Of a stretch of 64,000 bases of DNA, positions 1 through 7,399 are shown in pieces. The stretch lies in contig CAYXGZ010000008.1 of the NCBI GenBank assembly GCA_964464755.1, positions 1 to 64,000 on the forward strand, in the 5' to 3' direction. Each line of letters starts with the position of its first letter. Position 1 is the first letter of the stretch. This DNA comes from CAYXGZ01 sp964464755. GTDB taxonomy: Bacteria > Planctomycetota > MHYJ01 > JACPRB01. Both the position numbers and the translations under genes were made by a program. A model generated the notes under the pieces. That model was not told the DNA's origin and did not search any database. It saw only the letters and a list, made by a program, of their open reading frames with translations.

Positions 1-380
1 TCGGCGCCGCGGTCATCGGCCAGTTCGGCTCCGCGATGCTCTGCTACGTCACGCCGAAGGAGCACCTCGGCCTGCCGGACGACGACGACGTGCGCCAGGG
101 CGTCATCGCCTACAAGATCGCCGCGCACGCCGCGGACATCGCCCGCCACCGGCCCGGCGCGCGGAAGCGCGACGACGAGCTGTCGAAGGCCCGCTTCGCC
201 TTCGACTGGAAGCGCCAGTTCGAGCTCTCGCTCGACCCCGAGACGGCGAAGCGGATGCACGACGAGACCCTGCCGGCCGAGTACTTCAAGACGGCGGAGT
301 TCTGCTCGATGTGCGGGCCTCGCTTCTGCTCGATGAAGGTCTCGACGCACGTCCCGACCTGGGATCCCGTCGCCAAGTGA
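1..380 (+). CDS. thiC: Phosphomethylpyrimidine synthase ThiC, C-terminal part
   Basis: 3' end of a gene that begins before the window; the frame is open from base 3 and gives about 125 residues. ThiC is the radical-SAM enzyme that rearranges aminoimidazole ribotide to HMP phosphate for the thiamine pyrimidine. The segment carries the family block LCYVTPKEHLGLP, then DDVRQGVIAYKIAAHAAD, and ends with the C-terminal cluster motif CSMCGPRFC (CxxCxxxxC) that binds the 4Fe-4S cluster. The stop codon overlaps the GTG start of the next gene. ThiO, another thiamine gene, lies at 25.4-26.5 kb. Identification is secure; nothing can be said of its N-terminus. Confidence 0.95.
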   Translation, partial: GAAVIGQFGSAMLCYVTPKEHLGLPDDDDVRQGVIAYKIAAHAADIARHRPGARKRDDELSKARFAFDWKRQFELSLDPETAKRMHDETLPAEYFKTAEFCSMCGPRFCSMKVSTHVPTWDPVAK

Positions 381-1444
381 TCCCCGCCGCGCTGGCGCTG
401 CTCCTGCTGCTCCAGGACGCGCGGGACCCGGATCCCGCGCCGCTGTCGCCGCCGGAGGCCGACGCCGCGTTCCGCTCCGACCGCCTGGCCCGCGCCGAGG
501 AGATCCTGCGGGCCGAGATCAAGCTGAAGGCCGAGGCCGGCCTGCACGTCTCGCTGGGGCGGGTCCTCGAGCGGGCCCGCAAGTTCCCCGAGCTGAAGGC
601 CGAGGGCCAGCACCTGGTGCGCTCCGCGAGCGACTCCGACCTCCGGGCCCTGGGCCACGCCTGGATGGCGCTGGCCGCGTGGAGGACCGGGGACCGCGAG
701 TCGGCGGCGAAGTCCTGCGACGAGGCGATCGCGTCGGCCGACCAGAAGGCCCCGAACGCGGCGCGGCCCGCCCGGCAGCTCGTGCGCCGGGTCCGGGGGC
801 TGCTGCCGTACCTGCGGCGCGAGACGGCCACGCACGTCGTGTGGCTCGCGCCCGACTCGCCCCTGCAGGTGCGCTGGGACGAGCTCTCGCTGCGGCTCGA
901 CGCGATCACCGTCTCGGCCCGCGAGGCGCTCGGCGTCGCCGGCGGCCCCAAGCTCGAGGCCTTCGTCTACACGGACCAGGCCCAGGCGGACCTGGTGATC
1001 GACTCGCCCGTGCCGGCCGCCTGGCCGCGCGAGCGGGCCTACCACGTGCTTCACGACGGCTCGTTCGGCCACCTCGCCGCCCAGGTCGTGGGCTGGGAGG
1101 CGGCCGCGGCCCGGGGCGTCGAGCCCCCGCGCGCCGGCCTGCTGGCCCTCGGCTTCGCCGCGGCCCACGCGGGCGACGGCGCCTGGGACCGGCGGATCCG
1201 CGAGATCACCTCCGACCTCGCCTCGCGCGGGGCGCTGCCCGCGCTGGCCGAGCTCGCGGCCCAGCCCGGCGGCGGCAGCGACGTCGCGGCGGTCTCCGGC
1301 CACTTCGTGCGCTGGCTCGTCGCGACCCGCGGCGGCCCGGCCTTCGCCCGGCTCTGGACCAGCCAGGCCCGGGACCCCTGGACGGAGATCTACGGAGCCC
1401 CGCTCGGCGACCTGGAGACCGCATGGCGCTCGTCCATCAAGTGA
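377..1444 (+). CDS. Secreted helical-repeat protein, possibly a degenerate peptidase-MA-like protein
   Basis: About 355 residues from a GTG at 377 that overlaps the thiC stop (GTGA). An ATG at 311 is also in frame but would lie far inside thiC, and only the GTG puts a hydrophobic signal-peptide-like stretch (IPAALALLLLLQ) at the N-terminus. After the signal come TPR-like helices (LARAEEILRAEIKLKAEAGL and following), then a globular half ending DLETAWRSSIK. That architecture recalls secreted peptidase-MA-like proteins, but no HExxH is visible (the region reads GSFGHLAAQVVG), so catalysis is doubtful. The next gene starts inside its last codons, so translation is probably coupled. Function unknown. 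Confidence 0.75.
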   Translation: MIPAALALLLLLQDARDPDPAPLSPPEADAAFRSDRLARAEEILRAEIKLKAEAGLHVSLGRVLERARKFPELKAEGQHLVRSASDSDLRALGHAWMALAAWRTGDRESAAKSCDEAIASADQKAPNAARPARQLVRRVRGLLPYLRRETATHVVWLAPDSPLQVRWDELSLRLDAITVSAREALGVAGGPKLEAFVYTDQAQADLVIDSPVPAAWPRERAYHVLHDGSFGHLAAQVVGWEAAAARGVEPPRAGLLALGFAAAHAGDGAWDRRIREITSDLASRGALPALAELAAQPGGGSDVAAVSGHFVRWLVATRGGPAFARLWTSQARDPWTEIYGAPLGDLETAWRSSIK

Positions 1445-2082
1445 TCCCCGTCGGGCCGTTCCAGTGCAACTGCCACGTCCTCGCGGACGAGGCGACGCGC
1501 GCGGCCGTGGTCATCGACCCGGGCGACGAGCCCGCGGAGATCCTCGCCGTCGTGAAGGACCTCGGCGTGAAGGTCACCCACCTCCTCCACACGCACTGCC
1601 ACCTCGACCACATCCGCGGCACCCGGCGGCTCAAGGAGGAGACGGGCGCGAAGATCCTCCTGCACCCGCGCGACCTCAAGCTCTACCTCGGCCTCAAGGA
1701 GCAGTGCTCGGAGGTGCTCCACCTCTTCGGCCTCCGCATGGACGCGCCCGACGACCCGCTGCCGGTGGACGGCGAGCTCCGCGACGGGCAGGTCGTGCCC
1801 CTCGGCGCCTCGTCGCTGAAGGTCATCCACACGCCCGGGCACACGCCGGGGTCCTGCTGCTTCGGTCTCGAGTCGCCGAAGGAGCGGATGCTCTTCTCGG
1901 GCGACACGCTCTTCGCGGGCTCGATCGGGCGCACCGACCTCTGGGAGGGGAACCTCGACCAGGAGCTCGAGTCGATCCGGACCCGGCTGCTGCCGCTGGA
2001 TCCCGAGACGGTCGTCCTGCCCGGCCACGGGCCGGCGACGCGCATCGCCGCCGAGAAGGCCGGCAACCCGTTCCTGCAGTAG
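1423..2082 (+). CDS. Metallo-beta-lactamase-fold hydrolase (glyoxalase II / YcbL-like)
   Basis: 219 residues from the ATG at 1423, overlapping the previous gene by 22 bp. The family metal motif THCHLDH is at residues 57-63, followed by the later metal-binding blocks HTPGHTPGSCC, SGDTLF and PGHGP in the expected order, so both zinc/iron sites look complete. The compact size, without the extra glyoxalase II C-terminal helical domain, fits YcbL-type thioester hydrolases. These act on S-acylglutathione-like or other thioester substrates in the cytoplasm; the true substrate cannot be read from the sequence. A much longer open frame extends upstream but is antisense or out-of-frame shadow. Confidence 0.88.
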   Translation: MALVHQVIPVGPFQCNCHVLADEATRAAVVIDPGDEPAEILAVVKDLGVKVTHLLHTHCHLDHIRGTRRLKEETGAKILLHPRDLKLYLGLKEQCSEVLHLFGLRMDAPDDPLPVDGELRDGQVVPLGASSLKVIHTPGHTPGSCCFGLESPKERMLFSGDTLFAGSIGRTDLWEGNLDQELESIRTRLLPLDPETVVLPGHGPATRIAAEKAGNPFLQ

Positions 2083-2083
2083 C

Positions 2084-2112
2084 TCGACACCGGCCCGCGG
2101 GGCGGCTAGGAT
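2084..2112 (+). promoter_or_regulatory. Promoter of the TPR gene
   Basis: TCGACA at 2084-2089, a 17 bp spacer, and TAGGAT at 2107-2112. The predicted start near 2119 leaves a leader of about 19 nt containing GAGGGAG before the ATG at 2138. Confidence 0.45.
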
Positions 2113-2137
2113 GGGCCCGAATCCGAGGGAGAAAACC

Positions 2138-2596
2138 ATGACGACGAGCCGCATCACGAAGGGTCCCGGGTCGGGCAACAACGCCGAGCTGCGCGTCCGC
2201 GAGCTCAAGGCCCAGCTGGACCGGACGCCCTTCGACATCAACCTGCGGCTGACCTACGCCTCCGCCCTCGAGGAGGCCGGCAAGGCCGCCGACGCCGTCA
2301 AGATCCTCCAGGACACCGTCGAGAAGGCGCGCCGCAACCTCGGCGTCTCGTACTGCACGCTCGGCACGACGCTGATGAAGGTCGGCAAGCCCGAGGAGGC
2401 GCTGCGCAGCTTCGACACGGCCATCGAGGCCGACCCGTCGAACAGCGCGTTCTACCTCTCGAACAAGGCCTCCGCGCTGAAGAAGATCGGTCTCGTCGAC
2501 AAGGCGAACGCCCTCTACCAGGACCTGCTCTCCCGGCCCGACCTCGCGAAGTCCACGCGGCGCATCGTCGTCGACAACCTGAAGGAAAACCGCTAG
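2138..2596 (+). CDS. Small TPR-repeat protein
   Basis: 152 residues from the ATG at 2138, preceded by GAGGGAG. A candidate ATG at 2111 is rejected because it lies inside the likely -10 box. About three tetratricopeptide units are visible: RLTYASALEEAGKAADAVKI, then CTLGTTLMKVGKPEEALRSF, then LSNKASALKKIGLVDKANAL. There is no signal peptide or membrane segment, so it is probably a cytoplasmic scaffold for protein contacts. It has its own promoter rather than belonging to the upstream unit. The partner is unknown. Confidence 0.82.
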   Translation: MTTSRITKGPGSGNNAELRVRELKAQLDRTPFDINLRLTYASALEEAGKAADAVKILQDTVEKARRNLGVSYCTLGTTLMKVGKPEEALRSFDTAIEADPSNSAFYLSNKASALKKIGLVDKANALYQDLLSRPDLAKSTRRIVVDNLKENR

Positions 2597-2659
2597 GTCT
2601 TTTCGGCTATACTGGCCCCCGGAGTCGACCCAGGGTCGGGGATCGAGAGGGGGGGCCGC

Positions 2660-3142
2660 ATGTCTCGTTTCGTTTTCGTTCCATTCCTGTTTCTCGCCGC
2701 CTGTTCCACGCCCGTCGCGCCGCCGGAGGCGCCCGCCGCGCCGGCGCCCGTCGAGGGCCCGCGCTTCGAACTGCCCGCGACCGAGCCGGTCGGGGTCCCG
2801 TCGCCGGAGGGGTCGGTCGCCCAGCGCCTCGAGACGGCCGGGCTGGACCGCGCCGCGCTGAAGGGCCTCGTGCTGCGCTCCGCGTCGGGCCGCTCGGCCG
2901 CGCTGTCGGCCGCGGCGGACCTGGACGACGCGTGGCTGGCGCTGGGGCGCTGCGCCGCCGAGCCCGCGCCGGTCGGGGAGCCGAAGGGGGCGGCGGAGCT
3001 GCTCTTCCAGGGCGCGGCCGGGCCGAGGCGGGTGCTGCTCGCGGTGGACGCGGCGGGGGGCACGCTGGACCTGGACGGCGAGCGGGGTCGTTACGCGGCG
3101 GGTCCGTTCGCGGCGTGGATGGGCAACCGGCTGGCCCGGTAG
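2660..3142 (+). CDS. Hypothetical lipoprotein
   Basis: 160 residues. The N-terminus is a clear lipoprotein signal with the lipobox LAAC (Cys15), followed by a Pro/Ala-rich linker typical of exported lipoproteins. The rest is an Ala/Asp-rich small domain with no motif I recognise. A G-rich ribosome-binding site (GAGAGGGGGGG) precedes the ATG. A -10-like TATACT at 2608-2613 lies 46 nt upstream. The stop codon abuts the stop of the convergent exonuclease gene with no intervening base. Function unknown; membrane attachment is well supported. Confidence 0.75.
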   Translation: MSRFVFVPFLFLAACSTPVAPPEAPAAPAPVEGPRFELPATEPVGVPSPEGSVAQRLETAGLDRAALKGLVLRSASGRSAALSAAADLDDAWLALGRCAAEPAPVGEPKGAAELLFQGAAGPRRVLLAVDAAGGTLDLDGERGRYAAGPFAAWMGNRLAR

Positions 3143-3715
3143 CTAGATCCCGGCGCGACGGACGAGGTCCTCGACGCTGCGCACCTCGCCGCGCTGGCGG
3201 AGGACCTTGAGGCACTCCTGGAAGACCTGCACGGTCACCTCGCAGTCGCCGATGGAGCGGTGCCGCGTGTCGAACTTCAGGCGGAAGAGGTGGGCGAGGC
3301 GGTCGAGCGAGTAGCTCGGGAGCCCCGGGCGGACGCGGCGGGCGAGGGCGATCGTGTCGACGGCGGGGATCGTCATCTTGCCGAGGCCCGCGCGGGCGAA
3401 CTCGGCGTCGAGGAAGGTGCGGTCGAACTTCGCGTTCTGGGCGACCATCACGGTGCCCGCGAGGAACTGCCGGAGGTCGCGGGAGATCTTGGGGAAGTCC
3501 GGCGAGTCCTTCACCATCTCGTCGGTGATCTGGTTGACCCGGCTGGCCTCCTCGGGGATGGCCCGGCCCGGGTGGACGAGGCTGTGGTAGCGCTCCAGCT
3601 CCTTGCCGCCGCGGACCTTGATGACGCCGACCTCGCAGACGCGGTCGTCCTTCGCGGGGTCGAGGCCGGTGGTCTCCACGTCGAGGACCGCGAAGACGGC
3701 GGCGTCGAGCTCCAT
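3143..3715 (-). CDS. DEDDh 3'-5' exonuclease (DnaQ/PolC epsilon-like)
   Basis: 190 residues, a stand-alone exonuclease domain. All five DEDDh residues are present: D12 and E14 in LDVETTGLDP, D98 in AQNAKFD, H152 and D157 in HRSIGDCE. The block NQITDEMVKDSPDF matches the Exo I-II linker of DNA polymerase III epsilon and PolC exonuclease domains. It probably trims 3' ends of DNA (proofreading or repair) or RNA; no polymerase-binding tail is evident, so it may not be the replicative epsilon subunit. Its promoter implies a leaderless transcript. Convergent with the preceding lipoprotein gene. Confidence 0.88.
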   Translation of the reverse strand: MELDAAVFAVLDVETTGLDPAKDDRVCEVGVIKVRGGKELERYHSLVHPGRAIPEEASRVNQITDEMVKDSPDFPKISRDLRQFLAGTVMVAQNAKFDRTFLDAEFARAGLGKMTIPAVDTIALARRVRPGLPSYSLDRLAHLFRLKFDTRHRSIGDCEVTVQVFQECLKVLRQRGEVRSVEDLVRRAGI

Positions 3716-3722
3716 GGGCGCA

Positions 3723-3752
3723 AGTCTACGGACGCCGCGGGGTGGACGTCAA
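3723..3752 (-). promoter_or_regulatory. Promoter of the DEDDh exonuclease gene (leaderless)
   Basis: On the minus strand TTGACG (3752-3747), an 18 bp spacer, and TAGACT (3728-3723). Only 7 nt separate the -10 box from the ATG at 3715, so transcription should begin at or next to the start codon. Confidence 0.5.
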
Positions 3753-3979
3753 ACAAGCGCGAGGAGCGCGGTCTCCGCGGCGAAGGCCGACTCGGGGTCG
3801 CGGGCGGGCACGGAAAGCTCGGAGGCGGCCCCGGCGACCCTCACGGCGGCTTCGGCGCCGGCCCGGCGCAGCGCGGCGCGGACCGCGGCGGCGGGGCGGG
3901 GGACGGGTCGCACGAGGCGGCCCCGGCGCAGGGACCAGCCCGGGAGGCGCTCGAGGACGGCGCGCAGCTCGGGATCCAT
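3749..3979 (-). CDS. Short protein resembling a degenerate pterin-4a-carbinolamine dehydratase (DCoH)
   Basis: 76 residues from the ATG at 3979. The N-terminal pattern LERLPGWSLRRGRLVR matches the 'L-x-G-W ... G-x-L-x-R' opening of pterin-4a-carbinolamine dehydratases, and the C-terminal FAAETALLAL resembles their last helix. The active-site HHPd and THd histidines are absent and the protein is about 20-30 residues short, so it is degenerate or a distant relative. Support for its being a gene: a minus-strand promoter ends 8 nt before the ATG, and the neighbours across a divergent promoter are SDR and PTPS genes of a pterin type. It could equally be an unrelated small orphan. Confidence 0.45.
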   Translation of the reverse strand: MDPELRAVLERLPGWSLRRGRLVRPVPRPAAAVRAALRRAGAEAAVRVAGAASELSVPARDPESAFAAETALLALV

Positions 3980-3987
3980 GGGCGGCC

Positions 3988-4016
3988 AGCATACCGGGCG
4001 CGCTTGACAGCTCCAA
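3988..4016 (-). promoter_or_regulatory. Promoter of the DCoH-like gene (leaderless)
   Basis: Minus-strand TTGGAG (4016-4011), 17 bp spacer, TATGCT (3993-3988), then 8 nt to the ATG at 3979. It interleaves with the divergent SDR promoter. Confidence 0.35.
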
Positions 4017-4033
4017 GCGCGGCCCCGGACAAT
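4004..4033 (+). promoter_or_regulatory. Promoter of the first SDR gene (leaderless)
   Basis: Perfect -35 TTGACA at 4004-4009, 18 bp spacer, GACAAT at 4028-4033, then 9 nt to the ATG at 4043. There is no Shine-Dalgarno in that interval. Confidence 0.55.
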
Positions 4034-4042
4034 CGGCGCCCC

Positions 4043-4810
4043 ATGGACCTGGGCCTCCGCGACAAGAACGTGCTGGTGACCGGCGGCAGCCGGGGCATCG
4101 GCCGGGCCATCGCCCGCGCCTTCCACGAGGAGGTCGCGCGGGTCGTGATCTGCTCCCGGAGCCCGCGTCACCTCGTCGAGGCCGCGAAGGCGGTCGGCGA
4201 GATCGTCGCGATCCCCGCGGACGTGACGAAGCCCGCGCAGGTGCGCTCGCTGCTGAAGCGGGCGGGGGACCTGGACGTGCTCGTGAACAACGCGGGCGGG
4301 ATGCTGCACTACGGGCGCTTCGCGGAGACGAGCGCCGCGACGTGGCGGCGGACCCTCGAGCTCAACCTGCTGAGCGCCGTCGAGGTGACGCGGGCCGCTC
4401 TGCCGGGGCTGCGCCGGAGGAGGGGCGTGATCGTGAACGTTGCCAGCGAGGTCGGGCGGCAGCCCTTCGCGATGGGGCCGGACTATTGCGCCGCGAAGGC
4501 CGCGCTGCTTTCCTTCACGAAGTCGCTGTCGAACGAGCTCGCCCCGGAGGGCGTGCGCGTCGTGGCCGTCTGCCCCGGGCCGGTGGTCACCGACTCGTGG
4601 ACGGAGGAGGCCCGGCAGGCCGCGGGCCGCGACTGGAAGGCCGCGCTGAAGCGGGCGACGGCGGGCGCGGCGGCGCGCGTGCCGATGGGCCGCCCCGGGC
4701 GGCCCGAGGAGGTCGCCTCGCTCGTGGCGTTCCTGGCCTCGGGGCGGGCGTCCTGGATCACGGGCGCCGCGTTCGAGGTGGACGGCGGGGCGCTGAGGGT
4801 CATCGCATGA
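4043..4810 (+). CDS. Short-chain dehydrogenase/reductase (SDR)
   Basis: 255 residues, classical SDR length. The dinucleotide-binding motif TGGSRGIG is at residues 13-20, NNAG follows at 82-85, and the catalytic set is complete with S135, Y148 and K152 (YCAAK). PGPVVTDSW follows as in 3-oxoacyl-ACP reductase-like enzymes. It should reduce or oxidise a small carbonyl/alcohol with NAD(P)H in the cytoplasm. The stop overlaps the start of a second SDR (ATGA), so the two are co-translated. Neighbouring QueD/PTPS and DCoH-like genes suggest, without proving, a pteridine substrate. The start at 4043 is fixed by the promoter. Confidence 0.85.
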   Translation: MDLGLRDKNVLVTGGSRGIGRAIARAFHEEVARVVICSRSPRHLVEAAKAVGEIVAIPADVTKPAQVRSLLKRAGDLDVLVNNAGGMLHYGRFAETSAATWRRTLELNLLSAVEVTRAALPGLRRRRGVIVNVASEVGRQPFAMGPDYCAAKAALLSFTKSLSNELAPEGVRVVAVCPGPVVTDSWTEEARQAAGRDWKAALKRATAGAAARVPMGRPGRPEEVASLVAFLASGRASWITGAAFEVDGGALRVIA

Positions 4811-5556
4811 ACCGGCTGGCGGGCAAGGTCGCGCTGGTCACGGGCGCGGCGAAGGGCATCGGCGCGGAGATCGCCCGCGTCTTCGCCCGCGAGGGCGCCA
4901 AGGTCCTCGTCCACTACCACTCGTCGCGCGCGGAGGCGGAGGAGCTGGCGGAGAAGCTCCCGGGCGCCGCGGTCTTCGGGGCCGACGTGACGGACGCCCG
5001 GCAGGTGCGGAAGTTCATCGTCGCCGCCGTGAGCCGCTACGGCCGGCTCGACGTGCTGGTCAACAACGCGAGCTACTCCTCGCCCGGCTCCTTCGACGTC
5101 GACATCGAGCGGATCGACGAGGACGAGTGGCGGCGGGTGGTGGACGTGGACGTCACGGGGACCTTCCTGGTGACGAAGTACGCCGCCGCGTCGCTGCGGA
5201 AGTGCAAGGGGGCCGTGGTGAACATCGCCTCGGCGGCCTCGATCCAGGGCGACGAGTCCGTGTTGCTCTACAGCGCGGCGAAGGCGGGGATCCTCGGCTT
5301 CACGCGCTGCCTGGCCAAGCAGCTGGCGCCGGACGTCCGCGTGAACGGGATCGCCCCGGGCTCGGTGGCCACGGAGTGGATCGAGAAGTGGAACGTCCCG
5401 CAGTCCTCGCTGCGGGCGATCGTGAAGGGCACGCCGCTGAGGCGGCTGGGCTGGCCGGAGGACATCGCCAACGCGGCGCTGTTCCTGGCGTCGCCCGAAT
5501 CGTCGTTCATGACGGGCCAGACGCTCGTCGTGGACGGCGGCGTCTACATGAGCTGA
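4807..5556 (+). CDS. Short-chain dehydrogenase/reductase, possibly pteridine-reductase-like
   Basis: 249 residues. TGAAKGIG at residues 12-19 binds the cofactor; Y155 and K159 (YSAAK) form the active site with S142 nearby. The usual NNAG reads NNAS here, the variant seen in pteridine reductase (PTR1/FolM) enzymes, and VHYHSSRAEAEEL after beta-2 also fits that group and NADPH preference. It overlaps the upstream SDR by four bases and lies 14 bp before the QueD/PTPS gene, forming one operon. Substrate assignment to a dihydropterin is inference; a generic 3-oxoacyl reductase cannot be excluded. Confidence 0.82.
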   Translation: MNRLAGKVALVTGAAKGIGAEIARVFAREGAKVLVHYHSSRAEAEELAEKLPGAAVFGADVTDARQVRKFIVAAVSRYGRLDVLVNNASYSSPGSFDVDIERIDEDEWRRVVDVDVTGTFLVTKYAAASLRKCKGAVVNIASAASIQGDESVLLYSAAKAGILGFTRCLAKQLAPDVRVNGIAPGSVATEWIEKWNVPQSSLRAIVKGTPLRRLGWPEDIANAALFLASPESSFMTGQTLVVDGGVYMS

Positions 5557-5570
5557 ACCGGGGGAACGCC

Positions 5571-5906
5571 ATGAAGGTCTGCGTCATCGAGCATTTCGAC
5601 TCCATGCACCTGCTGCCGGGGCACCGGAAGTGCGGCGTCCCGCACGGGCACACGTACCGCGTCGAGGTCGTCGTCGAGGGCCCCGTGGTGAACGGGATGG
5701 TCGTCGACTTCGACGTCCTGAAGTCCACGCTGCGCGAGACCCTGAAGGCCTTCGACCACGTCGACCTCAACGCGATCCTCGACTTCCCGTCCTGCGAGAA
5801 CCTGGCCGACCGCATCCTCGCGTCGCTCAAGCAGCGCTTCGCGAAGGAGAAGCTCTCGGTGCGGATCTGGGAGGGCGAGGGGAAGTGGGCCGAGGCCGAG
5901 GCGTGA
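5571..5906 (+). CDS. queD: 6-carboxytetrahydropterin synthase / PTPS family (QueD)
   Basis: 111 residues. Zinc ligands H13, H25 and H27 and the catalytic cysteine C21 form the CxxxHxH signature (CGVPHGH); FDHVDLN and the SCENLAD glutamate follow, matching QueD/PTPS enzymes. QueD converts dihydroneopterin triphosphate to 6-carboxytetrahydropterin, the first committed step to preQ0 and queuosine; QueF of the same pathway is at 22.3 kb. The preceding two SDR genes raise the alternative that this copy is a PTPS feeding a tetrahydropterin cofactor. A GGGGG sequence 6 bases upstream serves as ribosome-binding site. Confidence 0.85.
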   Translation: MKVCVIEHFDSMHLLPGHRKCGVPHGHTYRVEVVVEGPVVNGMVVDFDVLKSTLRETLKAFDHVDLNAILDFPSCENLADRILASLKQRFAKEKLSVRIWEGEGKWAEAEA

Positions 5907-5907
5907 C

Positions 5908-5936
5908 TTGCGGCGCGCCGCGCGGCGCGCTACGGT
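5908..5936 (+). promoter_or_regulatory. Promoter of nadA
   Basis: TTGCGG at 5908-5913, exactly 17 bp spacer, TACGGT at 5931-5936. The start would be near 5943, immediately before a perfect inverted repeat. Confidence 0.4.
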
Positions 5937-5946
5937 ACGGGTAAGA

Positions 5947-5963
5947 AGTGTCATATCGACACT
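5947..5963 (+). promoter_or_regulatory. Operator-like palindrome in the nadA leader
   Basis: AGTGTC-ATATC-GACACT: perfect 6 bp arms with a 5 bp spacer, placed between the predicted transcription start and the nadA ATG at 5979. Position and symmetry fit a repressor site, perhaps for NAD homeostasis. I do not recognise the cognate regulator. Confidence 0.45.
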
Positions 5964-5978
5964 AAGCAAGGGGGCCGG

Positions 5979-6959
5979 ATGGCCGCCGGGACCGCCGACC
6001 GGACGCGGGTGATCGCGGAGATCCTCCGCCTCAAGAAGGAGCGGAAGGCCGTCATCCTCGCGCACAACTACCAGCGCGGGGAGCTCCTCGACATCGCCGA
6101 CTTCTGCGGCGACTCCCTCGGCCTCACCCAGCAGGCCGCGAAGACGGACGCCGCGGTCATCGTCTTCTGCGGCGTGCACTTCATGGCCGAGACCGCCGCG
6201 ATCATGAACCCCGGCAAGACGGTCCTCATCCCCGACCTCGAGGCGGGCTGCTCGCTGGCCAGCATGATCAGCGCCGACAGCCTGCGCGCCTGGAAGGCCG
6301 AGCACCCGGGCGCCGTCGTCGTCAGCTACATCAACTGCACCGCCGAGGTGAAGGCCGAGAGCGACTACATCTGCACCTCGACGAACGCCCAGAAGATCAT
6401 CGAGGCCGTCCCCGCGGACCGCGAGATCCTGTTCTGCCCCGACCGCTTCCTCGGGACCTGGCTGAAGATGAAGACCGGCCGCGCCATCCACGTCTGGCCC
6501 GGCTACTGCCACGCGCACCACAAGATCAAGACGGACCACATCGAGGAGCTGAAGCGCGAGCACCCGCGCGCCGAGTTCCTCATGCACCCCGAGTGCGGCT
6601 GCCTCACGAGCTGCATGAAGCTCGCCGACAAGGTGATCTCCACCGAGGGCATCATCAAGGCGGCCCGCGAGAGCGCCGCGCCCGAGTTCATCGTCGGCAC
6701 CGAGGTCGGCATCCTCCACCGCCTCCGCAAGGAGAACCCGGGGAAGACCTTCTACCCGGCCTCCGAGGAGGCCTTCTGCGAGTTCATGAAGCTGAACGAC
6801 CTCGACAAGGTCCTCACGAGCCTCGAGGAGCTCGTGCACAAGGTCGTCGTCCCCGAGGAGATCGCCCGGCGCGCCCGCACGGCGATCGACCGCATGCTGC
6901 GCATCAGCGACCCGGGCGCCTACGTCCAGAAGCTCGATGCCGGGCACCCGGTGGATTGA
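5979..6959 (+). CDS. nadA: Quinolinate synthase NadA
   Basis: 326 residues, the usual length. It condenses iminoaspartate with dihydroxyacetone phosphate to quinolinate in de novo NAD synthesis. The N-terminal AHNYQRGEL and CGDSLGLTQQA blocks are typical, and the three 4Fe-4S ligands are present as C91 (EAGCSLA), C177 (GYCHAHH) and C267 (EEAFCEFMKLN). GTEVGILHRL near residue 240 is another family block. Extra cysteines occur at HPECGC. NadB and NadC are not in the window. RidA follows 2 bp later; RidA-type enamine/imine deaminases are a sensible companion to an enzyme fed by iminoaspartate. Its leader carries a palindromic operator-like site. Confidence 0.97.
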   Translation: MAAGTADRTRVIAEILRLKKERKAVILAHNYQRGELLDIADFCGDSLGLTQQAAKTDAAVIVFCGVHFMAETAAIMNPGKTVLIPDLEAGCSLASMISADSLRAWKAEHPGAVVVSYINCTAEVKAESDYICTSTNAQKIIEAVPADREILFCPDRFLGTWLKMKTGRAIHVWPGYCHAHHKIKTDHIEELKREHPRAEFLMHPECGCLTSCMKLADKVISTEGIIKAARESAAPEFIVGTEVGILHRLRKENPGKTFYPASEEAFCEFMKLNDLDKVLTSLEELVHKVVVPEEIARRARTAIDRMLRISDPGAYVQKLDAGHPVD

Positions 6960-6961
6960 CC

Positions 6962-7399
6962 ATGAAGCTGCTCCCCCTGCTCCTGCTCCTCGCCGCCTGC
7001 TCCGCCCCGGAGCGCCGCGTCGTCCGGACGGAGGCCGCCCCGGCGCCCATCGGCCCGTACTCCCAGGCCGTCCTCGCGGGCGACACGCTCTACGTCGCCG
7101 GCCAGGTCGGGCTCGACCCCGCCACCGGGGCCCTCGTCGCCGGCGGCATCCGCGAGGAGACCCGCCGCGTCCTCGCCAACCTCCGCGCCGTCCTCGAGGC
7201 CGGCGGCTTCGGGCCCCGCGACGTCGTCCAGGCGACCGTCTACCTCGCGGACCTCGCCGAGTTCCCGGCGATGAACGAGGTCTACGCCGGGTTCTTCGAC
7301 GCCGATCCGCCCGCGCGCGCCACGGTCCAGGTCGCCGCCCTCCCCAAGGGCGCCCGCGTGGAGATCGCCCTGGTGGCCGTGCGCCGCCCGGCGAAGTGA
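6962..7399 (+). CDS. RidA/YjgF-family protein with a lipoprotein signal
   Basis: 145 residues. The first 13 form a lipoprotein signal (KLLPLLLLLAAC, lipidated Cys13), after which a complete RidA domain begins at IGPYSQAVLAGDTLYVAGQ. The substrate-binding arginine and following block ARATVQVAALPKGARVEIA are intact, so imine/enamine deaminase chemistry is plausible. RidA proteins are normally cytoplasmic; this copy should sit in the periplasm on a lipid anchor. It starts 2 bp after nadA and its stop overlaps the next ATG (TGATG), so it belongs to the nadA operon. What reactive enamine it would meet outside the cytoplasm is unknown. Confidence 0.85.
   Translation: MKLLPLLLLLAACSAPERRVVRTEAAPAPIGPYSQAVLAGDTLYVAGQVGLDPATGALVAGGIREETRRVLANLRAVLEAGGFGPRDVVQATVYLADLAEFPAMNEVYAGFFDADPPARATVQVAALPKGARVEIALVAVRRPAK

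Noticed and set aside
311..376. ATG at 311 as the start of the gene after thiC
   Set aside because: It would overlap thiC by 70 bp and mask the signal peptide; GTG 377 overlaps the thiC stop in the usual GTGA manner.
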